From contig JABDEQ010000033.1 of the NCBI GenBank assembly GCA_013286985.1, forward strand, positions 1-27,372: a stretch of 27,372 bases of DNA. Direction: 5' to 3'. The position numbers and the translations under genes were made by a program. A model generated the notes under the pieces. The model did no database searches and was not told the DNA's origin. It saw only the letters and a program-made list of their open reading frames with translations. Origin of the DNA: Bacteroidota bacterium (lineage in GTDB: Bacteria; Bacteroidota; Bacteroidia; Sphingobacteriales; Sphingobacteriaceae). Below are positions 16,194 through 22,201 of this stretch, piece by piece; within the stretch, counting starts at the first letter, position 1, and every line of letters starts with the position of its first letter.

Positions 16194-17294
16194 ATGAAAA
16201 AGATATATTATTTACTATTGTTGCTTCCGCTGGCGTTTACTGCCTGCCAAAAGCAGCCCAATTTAATTCCGGCCAGCTACACAAAAGCGATGACGCTTAC
16301 CTTGCAGGCTTCTGATTATCAATTGTTGCCAAAAACAGATTATCCTTACAACACACTTTCTTTTGACAACGTTGCTGATGCGAATACTTATATTCCTATC
16401 ATCCTTAATGCCCGCGATCCTCAATTGGGTAACGGATCAACCGCTAAAGTAACCTATACCGTATCGTCACCATATTTAAAAGTGGCCGATAGTGTTTATG
16501 CTGATGTAGCTTACACACTTACCAAAGCCGATTATTTGTTATTACCCGGAAATAAGTACAGTGATTTTAGTATAGCACAAGTATTAAGCTGGTTACCTTA
16601 CAAATACACCACACCGGTTGCCAACCAATTGGCTGTATTAACATTTAGCTATTATAACGTAAGCACTACCACAGCTACATTTTCATTTTTGTATTTAAAC
16701 GGAGCATGGCAACAAATTTACCAGGTTACTTCTGCTCAGTATGCGGCATTGGGTCTTGGTGGTTACGATCAGTTTACAGCATCAAACAATGCAAATTTAG
16801 CAGGCTTGCTAAATGCCCTTTTAAAAGCTGACCCTCTTGTTTCTGCATCAGCTAAATACGGACAGGTAGAATATGTAAGTTTTAACTATTATGGCGGTGG
16901 TACGTTTCAAAGGGTTGTGCCTTTGGTATTTGATGGTAACAACTGGGTAGGTACAGCAACTACTACCAATACCCTTGCATTTTTGAAAAGCGGAGGCACG
17001 TGGATACCTGATCCAACGGTTTATTACACCCTTTCATCTGCCGATTTACAACTTATTGCAGCATCAACTTTTGGTACAAGCAGCCAAAGGACGGATGTTG
17101 GTAAATATGGCGATTTTTCGGCATGGGCTACTGCCGATTTGGATAATGCTATCATTTTAGTGCTTACTAAAGATTTCCCTGCACCAAAAGTTAACGTAAA
17201 CTATAACGTTACTTATTTAAACTATACCGGCGGAGCTGATGTTCCAACTGTTGTTACATTCCAATACAACGGTACTGCATGGGTTGCAAAATAA
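16194..17294 (+). CDS. Lipoprotein built of four internal repeats, probable receptor partner
   Basis: A 366-residue lipoprotein (signal core LLLLLPLAFTAC, Cys18), beginning 27 bp after the TonB receptor and so surely cotranscribed. I recognise no named family. The mature protein contains four diverged copies of a 70-90-residue unit starting at about residues 33, 106, 176 and 275. Each opens with (L/Y)xLTxxDYxLL followed by Y/F-rich segments, and later copies close with a strand like F-x-G-x-x-W-V (FLYLNGAWQQ, VFDGNNWVG, FQYNGTAWVA). Aromatic and Thr/Ser content suit a surface-exposed binding protein. By position it takes the place SusD has beside SusC receptors, but there is no visible SusD-like TPR sequence. 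Binding role inferred from context. Confidence 0.75.
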   Translation: MKKIYYLLLLLPLAFTACQKQPNLIPASYTKAMTLTLQASDYQLLPKTDYPYNTLSFDNVADANTYIPIILNARDPQLGNGSTAKVTYTVSSPYLKVADSVYADVAYTLTKADYLLLPGNKYSDFSIAQVLSWLPYKYTTPVANQLAVLTFSYYNVSTTTATFSFLYLNGAWQQIYQVTSAQYAALGLGGYDQFTASNNANLAGLLNALLKADPLVSASAKYGQVEYVSFNYYGGGTFQRVVPLVFDGNNWVGTATTTNTLAFLKSGGTWIPDPTVYYTLSSADLQLIAASTFGTSSQRTDVGKYGDFSAWATADLDNAIILVLTKDFPAPKVNVNYNVTYLNYTGGADVPTVVTFQYNGTAWVAK

Positions 17295-17310
17295 TCAACC
17301 TTTAAAAAGA

Positions 17311-17345
17311 AAAGGACGCGCTAACCGACGTGTCCTTTCTTTTAT
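17311..17345 (+). terminator. Intrinsic terminator after the receptor operon
   Basis: The stem AAAGGACGCG (17311-17320) pairs with CGTGTCCTTT (17329-17338), with one G-U pair and an 8-nt loop, followed by a T-rich tail. It probably ends the sigma-FecR-receptor-lipoprotein transcript, which weakens the case that the downstream nuclease is in the same operon. Confidence 0.75.
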
Positions 17346-17445
17346 TCCTTAATAATTCCAATACCCCTGCTACTTATTTACAAATTGAACAGGCATTTAT
17401 GCAACTGCATGGATGGTTATGCCCTGTTTTTGACTTTTTACTACT

Positions 17446-18885
17446 ATGAAAAACAAGATTTTAATTTTATACATAGGCGTAGCCCTGCTTATTGCCGGTT
17501 GTTCAAAAAAAGATGCAACTGACCAGATAAAAACCACAGGTACTACCACATCAACAGCACCTGCTCAACCCTACAGTATTACCGAAACTTTTGAAGAGGG
17601 AACCAAAACCGCCTATGCCGATGCCAGCGTAGTACTAAGCACCGGCAGCTGGGATTTTAACGACGCCCTGCTCGGCAACCTGGCGGGGGACCTGAAAGAC
17701 GGCAATCAATCTGTACGCCTACGTACAGGTGATTTGGCCATGAACTTTGACATTAACGGGGTAAACATGCTGTATATTAAACATGGTAAGTACGGCACCG
17801 ACGCTACTTCAACCTGGCAATTGGAAATGTCGACCGATGGTGGCAAAACTTATACCCAACTGGGCAGCGATATTACAGAAACCAATACCACCCTGGTTAC
17901 CGATTCGTTTAAGGTGAGCGTTACGGGTAAGGTTCGTTTCGAGATTAAAAAAGCGGGCACTACCCGTATCAATCTGGATGATATCACCTTTAAAGGCACC
18001 GGTGATCCGGGTATTACCGTAGGTACACCCGATACCGGAAGCGGCAGCGATACCAGCGCTACTTCATCAGCCTCAACACCACGGTTAGTTACGGTTGGTA
18101 CCGACGCGCCTCCGGCCAGTGGCGATAACAGCAACCTGTTGATGGGTAACCCCTCGGCTGCTCAAAACACTTTAACAATGATGGACAATTATTTGATTGA
18201 TCAGCATTATTATGTAGAATCATACAACGCTACCAAAGGCGAACCGAACTGGGTAAGCTGGCACCTGGATGCAACCAATACTACCGGCGTAACTGATCGT
18301 TTAAATAACTTTGCCGGATGGGCAGGCATGCCAACCGGATGGTACCAGGTAGAAAGTAACAGTTACTCGGGCAGCGGATTTGACCGCGGCCATAACTGCC
18401 CGTCGGCCGACAGAACCAGTTCAGTTGATGCCAACTCAGCCACTTTTTTAATGACTAACATGATTCCGCAGGCACCTCAAAATAACGAGCAAACCTGGGC
18501 CAATCTGGAAAATTACCTGCGCGAGCAAGTGGTTGAAGGGAACGAGGTATACATTATTATGGGCAGCTATGGTACGGGCGGCTCAGGATCAAGCGGCGCA
18601 CTAAATACCGTTAACAGCGGCCACGTAAATGTACCATCAAACGTATGGAAAATTGCTATTGTATTGCCTGCTGGCGATAATGACATCAGCCGGGTTACGG
18701 CCAGCACCCGCGTTATTGCAGTGAATACACCCAACATAAACACCATCAATTCCGACTGGACACAATATATTGTCACCGTAAAGGATATTGAAACAGCTAC
18801 CGGCTATACCCTGTTATCGGCCCTGCCTGACGCGGTGAGAGTTGCGCTGGAAACTAAGAAAGATTCGGGAACGGGAGGGATTTAA
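17446..18885 (+). CDS. Lipoprotein DNA/RNA non-specific endonuclease (NUC1 family)
   Basis: A 479-residue lipoprotein nuclease. The signal peptide ends at a lipobox LIAGC (Cys19). Residues 45-185 form a beta-sandwich accessory domain of a kind common in Bacteroidota nucleases (ETFEEGTKTAYA … GSWDFNDALLG … VRFEIKKAG … NLDDITF). A Gly/Ser/Thr linker leads to the His-Me-finger nuclease domain (about 225-445). It has DRGHN (313-317) with catalytic His316, and NMIPQAPQNNEQTWANLE (338-355) whose Asn347 corresponds to the Mg ligand and Glu355 to the conserved acid of the Serratia-type enzyme. It would cut extracellular DNA and RNA at the cell surface. It follows the receptor operon by 151 bp beyond a terminator; a functional link is possible but unproven. 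Confidence 0.92.
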   Translation: MKNKILILYIGVALLIAGCSKKDATDQIKTTGTTTSTAPAQPYSITETFEEGTKTAYADASVVLSTGSWDFNDALLGNLAGDLKDGNQSVRLRTGDLAMNFDINGVNMLYIKHGKYGTDATSTWQLEMSTDGGKTYTQLGSDITETNTTLVTDSFKVSVTGKVRFEIKKAGTTRINLDDITFKGTGDPGITVGTPDTGSGSDTSATSSASTPRLVTVGTDAPPASGDNSNLLMGNPSAAQNTLTMMDNYLIDQHYYVESYNATKGEPNWVSWHLDATNTTGVTDRLNNFAGWAGMPTGWYQVESNSYSGSGFDRGHNCPSADRTSSVDANSATFLMTNMIPQAPQNNEQTWANLENYLREQVVEGNEVYIIMGSYGTGGSGSSGALNTVNSGHVNVPSNVWKIAIVLPAGDNDISRVTASTRVIAVNTPNINTINSDWTQYIVTVKDIETATGYTLLSALPDAVRVALETKKDSGTGGI

Positions 18886-18890
18886 TCATT

Positions 18891-19004
18891 AGTCATTAGT
18901 CATTAGTCATTGGGGAGAATTGAGATCAGGGCCGTTTGTTTTAAATAAAACGCGTCTCTTTTTTAATAATAAAAAATTACCCAATGACTAATGACCCAAT
19001 GACT
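18891..19004. terminator. AGTCATT-word inverted repeat between convergent genes
   Basis: The left arm 18891-18914 is AGTCATT/AGTCATTGGG words; the right arm 18980-19004 is the complement. The core CATTAGTCATTGGG (18901-18914) and CCCAATGACTAATG (18980-18993) is a perfect 14-bp pairing across a 65-nt spacer that itself holds a T6 run after a GC-containing weak hairpin (about 18922-18964). It lies between the nuclease (plus) and dcd (minus) and could end both transcripts. Confidence 0.55.
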
Positions 19005-19006
19005 AT

Positions 19007-19543
19007 CTAGAAAGTATTCTTCCACATCATACTTTCAACCGGACGGGTTGATGGTGTGTTGTATTTGGCGCCGTCCTTGGTGTTGTAAAACGTTTCTATC
19101 TCGCCCTCAACAACAAAATAAATGAGCTGACCTATTGGCATCCCTGCGTAAATTTTAACCGGTTGTGTGCAGGATATCTCCAGTGTCCAGGTGTTGCAGA
19201 AGCCTACATCGCCCTTGCCCGCGGTTGCGTGAATATCAATCCCCAACCTGCCCGTGCTCGATTTACCTTCCAAAAAGGGTACATGCTGATGCGTTTCGGT
19301 ATACTCCACCGTTACGCCTAAATATAGCGTACCGGGCTGTAAAACAAAGCCATCCTTCGGTATTTCAAAATTAATGATCTCGTTATGCAGTTTAGCATCC
19401 AGCACCCTATCGCGGTAGGTCGCCAGGTGCTTGCCCAGATGCACATCGTACGAATTTGTCCCTAAACACTCCGGTCTGAATGGTTCAATAATGATATTGC
19501 CATTATCAATCTCCTCTAAAATTCGTTTGTCTGAAAGTATCAT
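19007..19543 (-). CDS. dcd: dCTP deaminase
   Basis: A 178-residue homotrimeric deaminase converting dCTP to dUTP for thymidylate synthesis. The signature segments are present: MILSDKRILEEI at the start, PFRPECLGTNSYDVHLG, EGKSSTGRLGI (Ser95, Ser96, Arg99) and the catalytic Glu122 in TWTLEIS, followed by IYAGMPIGQLIYF. The loop between (HATAGKGDVGFCNTW) differs from the E. coli form, so a bifunctional deaminase/dUTPase cannot be excluded by eye. Length is normal. The gene stands alone, converging with the nuclease. Repeats in its leader (19572-19607) and a -7-like box suggest its own regulated promoter. Confidence 0.94.
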   Translation of the reverse strand: MILSDKRILEEIDNGNIIIEPFRPECLGTNSYDVHLGKHLATYRDRVLDAKLHNEIINFEIPKDGFVLQPGTLYLGVTVEYTETHQHVPFLEGKSSTGRLGIDIHATAGKGDVGFCNTWTLEISCTQPVKIYAGMPIGQLIYFVVEGEIETFYNTKDGAKYNTPSTRPVESMMWKNTF

Positions 19544-19571
19544 AAGCCCTGCGTAAATGAGCGACTAAATT

Positions 19572-19620
19572 ATAACATATTGCTCCCGCAGGCAATAACA
19601 TATTGCCAACAAAAGTTATA
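19572..19620 (-). promoter_or_regulatory. dcd promoter region with direct repeat and dyad
   Basis: On the minus strand TATAACTTTTG (19610-19620) resembles a Bacteroidota -7 box. Just downstream of it, ATAACATATTGC occurs twice on the plus strand (19572-19583, 19595-19606), 23 bp apart, and the second copy lies in a perfect dyad GGCAAT-aacat-ATTGCC (19591-19607). The overlap with the expected initiation site makes an operator plausible. No known factor is recognised. Confidence 0.4.
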
Positions 19621-19681
19621 GCACATTGTGGAAAGAAACTTACTCATTGGTTCAATAGCTCATAGTGGGGATTGGCGGATT

Positions 19682-19903
19682 TCGTAACACTTGTTACGAG
19701 TGTTACTATTTGTTACGAGTGTTATTAAATGGTAACTGTAATGGGGTAATCTTTATGGCGGTAATGCCGACATTTGGTAACATTTAGAAACACTTGTTAC
19801 TAATGTTTCTATTTGTTGGTAGTGTTACTAAATGGTAACTGTAATGGTACTAACATTTACTAACAGGTGTTATTAGTGTTAGTATTTGTTATTAAATAGA
19901 ATA
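19682..19903. repeat. Array of three diverged palindromic repeat units
   Basis: Three related units built around CACTTGTTA…AGTGTTA…TATTTGTTA…AGTGTTA. The first contains a perfect dyad GTAACACT-N7-AGTGTTAC (19684-19706). Units one and two share GGTAACTGTAATGG (19731-19744 and 19834-19847), giving a 103-bp period; the third is shorter (about 19850-19903). No ORF runs through it. Related sequence in reverse orientation occurs at 20481-20530 and 20682-20750. Confidence 0.8.
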
Positions 19904-19917
19904 TAATCTCTTCTCCC

Positions 19918-19966
19918 TGTCATCCTGAACGGAGTGAAGGATCTTCTGTAAGCGATAAATATACAG
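19918..19966 (+). repeat. GTCATCCTGAACG…ATCTTCTGTAAGCGA repeat, forward copy
   Basis: About 49 bp that reappear in reverse complement at 20388-20446: GTCAT--TGAACG--AGTGAA--ATCTTCTGTAAGCGA-----ATACAGC-AA is shared. The block ATCTTCTGTAAGCGA is exact (19941-19955 and complement at 20402-20416). Intergenic elements opening GTCATCCTGA… are, to my knowledge, widely scattered in Bacteroidota genomes. Confidence 0.75.
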
Positions 19967-19972
19967 CCAACT

Positions 19973-20284
19973 TTATCCGGCAATCTTAAAAACTGTAAAA
20001 GTTTGCACTACAAGAACCAGACAAAGCCATAAATAAAACTTTGTTTCTGTTTTACTGCCGATAGCACAACAACCGCTTGCCACGAAAAATATAATAGTAA
20101 CCATGGCCAGCAAAATACTCATCTGGCCAACTACTTCTCCACCAGCGGCATTTGAGCTGATGCCCGTATGTTGTTTAATTATTGTTTTCAATTTAAATTC
20201 TGAATTTATTAAACCATAGCAAAGCCAACTATATAAAACATAAAATAAAACTACTATTGGATGCTTCCATAAAATTGATTCCAT
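19973..20284 (-). CDS. Small membrane protein of unknown function
   Basis: A 103-residue protein with three probable membrane helices (about 9-27, 53-76 and 83-100) and a short polar loop at 30-50. No family is recognised and no catalytic motif is visible. It is the only credible gene in the repeat island 19670-20830 and is closely flanked by inverted copies of the GTCAT…ATCTTCTG element, with a stop about 7 bp from the forward copy. The hydrophobic pattern and normal start support a real protein, but without homologues it could still be a chance ORF. A near -7 box (TACCTTTC, minus strand) lies about 45 bp upstream. Confidence 0.5.
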   Translation of the reverse strand: MESILWKHPIVVLFYVLYSWLCYGLINSEFKLKTIIKQHTGISSNAAGGEVVGQMSILLAMVTIIFFVASGCCAIGSKTETKFYLWLCLVLVVQTFTVFKIAG

Positions 20285-20344
20285 AAGTGTATCGGTTTGT
20301 ATCTTTTAATACTTATTTATAAAGAAAGGTAACCCCTTATTCAA

Positions 20345-20446
20345 CCTGTCATCCCGATGAAAGAGAGATCTGCTGCGGATGATGGGTTTGCTGTATACCA
20401 GTCGCTTACAGAAGATGTTTCACTATCGTTCAACATGACAAAGAGG
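20345..20446 (-). repeat. GTCAT…GATGAC hairpin-like repeat element, reverse copy
   Basis: Read on the minus strand, the element opens GTCATGTTGAACGATAGTGA and closes with TTTCATCGGGATGACAG, so its two ends are imperfect inverted repeats of each other (GTCATcccGAtgaAAG against GTCATgttGAacgAtAG, then ATCT-CTG). It is about 100 bp and could fold into one long imperfect hairpin. The outer half is the inverted partner of 19918-19966. Confidence 0.7.
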
Positions 20447-20480
20447 CAAATCTGTATACTGATTAAGCAATGACGTTTTT

Positions 20481-20530
20481 GATAGTAACATTTACCAACA
20501 CTACCAACAAGTGTTTCTAAATGTTGGTAT
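20481..20530. repeat. Reverse copy of the CACTTGTTA-type repeat
   Basis: AACAAGTGTTTCTAAATGTT at 20506-20525 is the exact reverse complement of 19779-19798 in the forward array; neighbouring CCAACACTACCAACA also belongs to the family. Together they form outer inverted repeats around the small membrane-protein gene and its inner inverted repeats. Confidence 0.8.
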
Positions 20531-20532
20531 TT

Positions 20533-20624
20533 GTTGCTAATTAAAAAATTACCGGGATCACAAGGTGGCGAGTAAACAATCATTCTGAAAATTCTTTAAT
20601 TCTGCGAATTCTGGTTCAGACAAA
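20533..20624. repeat. Long direct repeat, copy A
   Basis: GTTGCTAATTAAAAAATTAC through AATTCTGGTTCAGACAAA. It matches copy B (20748-20830) over nearly its whole length, except for a 9-bp difference around 20563-20577 and scattered substitutions. It contains the phrase ATTCTTTAATTCTGCGAATT. Noncoding. Confidence 0.8.
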
Positions 20625-20692
20625 AGCGCCATTGCTCTGTATTGTATAAAGATTGCTGCCCCTCAAGGAAGTTTTTGATACCAACATTTGGA

Positions 20693-20731
20693 AACATTTC
20701 GTAACACCCGTAACAAGTGTTACGAAATGTT
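20693..20731. repeat. 15-bp perfect palindrome of the same repeat family
   Basis: AACATTTCGTAACAC (20693-20707) and its exact complement GTGTTACGAAATGTT (20717-20731) surround a 9-nt loop, CCGTAACAA. It is the most regular member of the CACTTGTTA/AGTGTTA family in this island. No T-run follows on either strand immediately, so simple termination is not indicated. Confidence 0.85.
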
Positions 20732-20747
20732 ACGAGTGTTGGTAATG

Positions 20748-20830
20748 GTTGCTAATTAAAAAATCACCGGGATGACAAGTTAAAATCATTCTGCATATTC
20801 TTTAATTCTAAAAATTCCGGTTCAGACAAA
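20748..20830. repeat. Long direct repeat, copy B, overlapping the oxidoreductase stop codon
   Basis: The second copy of the 20533-20624 repeat (GTTGCTAATTAAAAAATCAC to CCGGTTCAGACAAA). Its last bases include the stop codon and final codons of the minus-strand Gfo/Idh/MocA gene, so the repeat boundary reaches into the coding sequence. Confidence 0.8.
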
Positions 20831-22012
20831 TATCTCCCTAACGGTAACTTCGCCGGTAACTTTGTGTTTTAATATCAGTTTATGCTCGCCTGATGGGAGG
20901 ATTTCTTTTTTGATGAGGTAATGATCGTCATCGTATGATGCGGTTGCCGGGCCACTATCAGCTGTTGTGTCTCCTCGCCAGCCTTCTATCTGTACCGGTT
21001 CCCATTGGCGTGTTTTAGCCGATTTGTAAGCAGCATCCAATATGGCGTTTACAATGTAGCCATCGTAAAAGCTTTCCAACGGTTCGGTTTTGTTTTCAAT
21101 GGCGTTAAACATATCGGTAAACATGTTGGTATAGCCCAGCTCGTGCACCTCATCGCCTACGGGGAACAGCCAGCCGCTGTTGCTTTCGGCCTTTTCGGCT
21201 ACGTAGCCGCCTTTACCTGTGCTAAACATCTCGAAACCGGTACGTAAAAAATTGTTGAGCCAAATAGTACCTTCGGTACCCATCACTTCATCGCGCAGGT
21301 CCATCCCACCCCTAAAGCACCAGCTTACCTCAAACTGGCCCATAGCGCCGTTGGCGTATTTTATTAGTCCGATGGCACTATCTTCGGCATTGATAGGATG
21401 GACCTGGGTGGCGGTCCAGCACATTACTTCAACCGGTCTTATTTCTTTGCCTATGTAGTTGCGGGCAATCTCTACACAGTGGCAACCCAAATCAACCATT
21501 GCACCACCGCCCGATTGTTCGGCATCCCAAAACCAATCGCTATGCGGCCCCGGATGCGCCTCGCGCGATTTGGCCCACAGCACCTTACCAATACTGCCAT
21601 CCTTTACCGCTTTCATCGATTTAAGGAATTTAGGCGTATAGCACAAATCTTCCAGGTAACCGCCCATTATACCGGCAGCTTCCACCATATCCAGCATACG
21701 CTTAGCCTCGGCAGCATTGCGGCCAAGGGGTTTGGTGCACAGCACATGCTTTTTAGCCCTGGCGCAGGCAGCAACGGCAGCTTCGTGCAGGTTATTGGGC
21801 AGCGATATCACCACCACATCAACATCGGGGCGGCTCACCAGCACATCCATATCATCGGTATAAAAAGAAAGCTGGTAATCATCAGCAAACTTTTTGGCTT
21901 TTTCAATATTGCGCGAGTATACACTGATCAGCTTATCTTTTGCTCGTTGAGCTACCAGTGCATCTGCATAAAAACGGGCTATAAAACCCGAACCTAACAT
22001 GGCTACATTCAT
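20822..22012 (-). CDS. Gfo/Idh/MocA-family oxidoreductase
   Basis: A 396-residue NAD(P)-dependent sugar- or cyclitol-type dehydrogenase. The Rossmann motif GSGFIA is at residues 7-12. The family lysine-proline motif reads CTKPLG (Lys94, Pro95; commonly EKP). The catalytic Asp and His lie in GGGAMVDLGCHC (Asp174, His178). The C-terminal alpha/beta domain and an extra approximately 50-residue tail (EPVQIEGWRG … VREIFV) make it slightly longer than usual. It lies 189 bp downstream of a PhyH-type dioxygenase on the same strand. The substrate cannot be read from sequence. The stop codon is embedded in a repeat (copy B). Confidence 0.9.
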   Translation of the reverse strand: MNVAMLGSGFIARFYADALVAQRAKDKLISVYSRNIEKAKKFADDYQLSFYTDDMDVLVSRPDVDVVVISLPNNLHEAAVAACARAKKHVLCTKPLGRNAAEAKRMLDMVEAAGIMGGYLEDLCYTPKFLKSMKAVKDGSIGKVLWAKSREAHPGPHSDWFWDAEQSGGGAMVDLGCHCVEIARNYIGKEIRPVEVMCWTATQVHPINAEDSAIGLIKYANGAMGQFEVSWCFRGGMDLRDEVMGTEGTIWLNNFLRTGFEMFSTGKGGYVAEKAESNSGWLFPVGDEVHELGYTNMFTDMFNAIENKTEPLESFYDGYIVNAILDAAYKSAKTRQWEPVQIEGWRGDTTADSGPATASYDDDHYLIKKEILPSGEHKLILKHKVTGEVTVREIFV

Positions 22013-22039
22013 ATCTTTTTATTTTTTAGTTAGTAGTTG

Positions 22040-22079
22040 TTGTTCATAGATCATGGTTGATTGTTCATAGATCATGGTT
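22040..22079. repeat. Tandem 19-bp repeat (TTGTTCATAGATCATGGTT)
   Basis: TTGTTCATAGATCATGGTT occurs at 22040-22058 and again exactly at 22061-22079 (21-bp period), in the spacer between the PhyH and Gfo/Idh genes. Partial reverse-complement copies (GAACCATCCACTATGAAC, AACTATGAACCAA) are at 22154-22194, so a large stem is possible. Confidence 0.75.
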
Positions 22080-22113
22080 TTTTTTTTACGGATTGATTTT
22101 CTACTATTAAAAG

Positions 22114-22194
22114 TCTACTGACTATGGACTATCGACTATGGACTAATTTCTATGAACCATCCACTATGAACTTATTTGCTATCAACTATGAACC
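22114..22194. repeat. CTATGGACTATC / CTATGAAC word repeat
   Basis: A run of short degenerate words (GACTATGGACTATCGACTAT, then CTATGAACCATCCACTATGA, then CAACTATGAACCAA) fills the spacer after the PhyH gene's stop. Its second half is inverted relative to the 22040-22079 repeat. Possibly a transcript-stabilising or terminating stem; nothing else is seen in this spacer. Confidence 0.6.
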
Positions 22195-22201
22195 AACCCG
22201 C

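Noticed and set aside
13200..17294. SusC/SusD polysaccharide-utilisation pair
   Set aside because: The receptor is not clearly SusC-like, the lipoprotein has no visible SusD features, and no glycoside hydrolase is present.
19682..19903. CRISPR or tRNA-like structure
   Set aside because: Units differ in length and sequence, there is no constant repeat with unique spacers, and no cloverleaf or CCA end is seen.
20341..20583. Minus-strand ORF of 80 codons
   Set aside because: It is a translation of the repeat elements (GTCAT… and direct repeat A), with no protein-like features of its own.
19670..20830. Insertion sequence or complete transposon
   Set aside because: No transposase, integrase or remnant is encoded; only repeats and a small membrane protein are present.
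21398..21997. Plus-strand ORF of 199 codons
   Set aside because: It lies entirely antisense to the well-supported Gfo/Idh/MocA gene and has no recognisable motif.
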